Assembly: GCA_002179805.1 (NCBI GenBank)
Contig: NAVB01000044.1
Span: 1 to 17,566 of the forward strand
Source: Acanthamoeba lenticulata
Taxonomy: Eukaryota > Discosea > Longamoebia > Acanthamoebidae
DNA length: 17,566 nucleotides
Direction of reading: 5' to 3'
In this document: positions 17,536 through 17,566 of the stretch, one piece after another
Layout of the letters: the number at the start of each line of letters is the position of its first letter
How positions within the stretch are numbered: position 1 is the first letter of the stretch
Translations under genes and position numbers: made by a program
The notes under the pieces: generated by a model
Database searches by the model: none
The model's input: the letters and a program-made list of their open reading frames with translations, nothing else
Told to the model about the DNA's origin: nothing

Positions 17536-17566
17536 CTGTCCTCCCCCATTTTCGTTTTTATATATA

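Overview
The window reads as nuclear DNA of a free-living amoeba, most likely Acanthamoeba or a close discosean amoebozoan. The signs are GC-rich coding DNA with strong third-position G/C, many short GT-AG introns (about 50-150 nt, donors mostly gtgcg/gtacg/gtgag), gene spacing often of only 100-200 bp, and protein families typical of amoeboid cells: RasGEF, PH, F-box, LIM adhesion proteins and acyl-CoA synthetase. Exon models were built by hand by requiring splice phases to close and family motifs to run on across each junction. No tRNA, rRNA, CRISPR array or transposon was recognised. Comparisons with other families rest on remembered consensus motifs, not searches.

Left part (1-6103, + strand): the 3' half of a RasGEF gene (45-1420, six exons); a large single-exon gene for a highly charged, disordered protein with a C-terminal PPxY motif (1810-4860); and a small four-exon PH-domain protein (5060-6103). 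Ras activation, a phosphoinositide-type PH adaptor and a scaffold-like protein side by side would suit membrane signalling, but nothing shows that they work together.

Centre (6204-13926, + strand): a nine-exon gene fuses an F-box to a protein-kinase fold that has lost the key catalytic lysine and most of the HRD/DFG chemistry, so it is a likely pseudokinase. It is followed by two tandem paralogues (8531-11125, nine exons; 11323-13926, twelve exons). Each encodes a paxillin-type LD motif, SFGPG repeats, five LIM domains and a basic helical tail. The front half looks like paxillin and the last three LIM domains look like PINCH. The copies share eight intron positions, differ by three introns and by repeat number, and share a near-identical stretch that suggests gene conversion.

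Right part (13927-17566): a decayed segment holds one exon of ribonuclease H2 subunit A (+ strand), abutting tail to tail a minus-strand remnant of FANCI with several frameshifts and a large internal deletion. Beyond it, on the minus strand and running off the window, is the 3' part of a long-chain acyl-CoA synthetase homologue. Its fold is clear, but the hinge and lysine motifs are replaced, and it carries an unusual C-terminal tail of roughly 290 residues.
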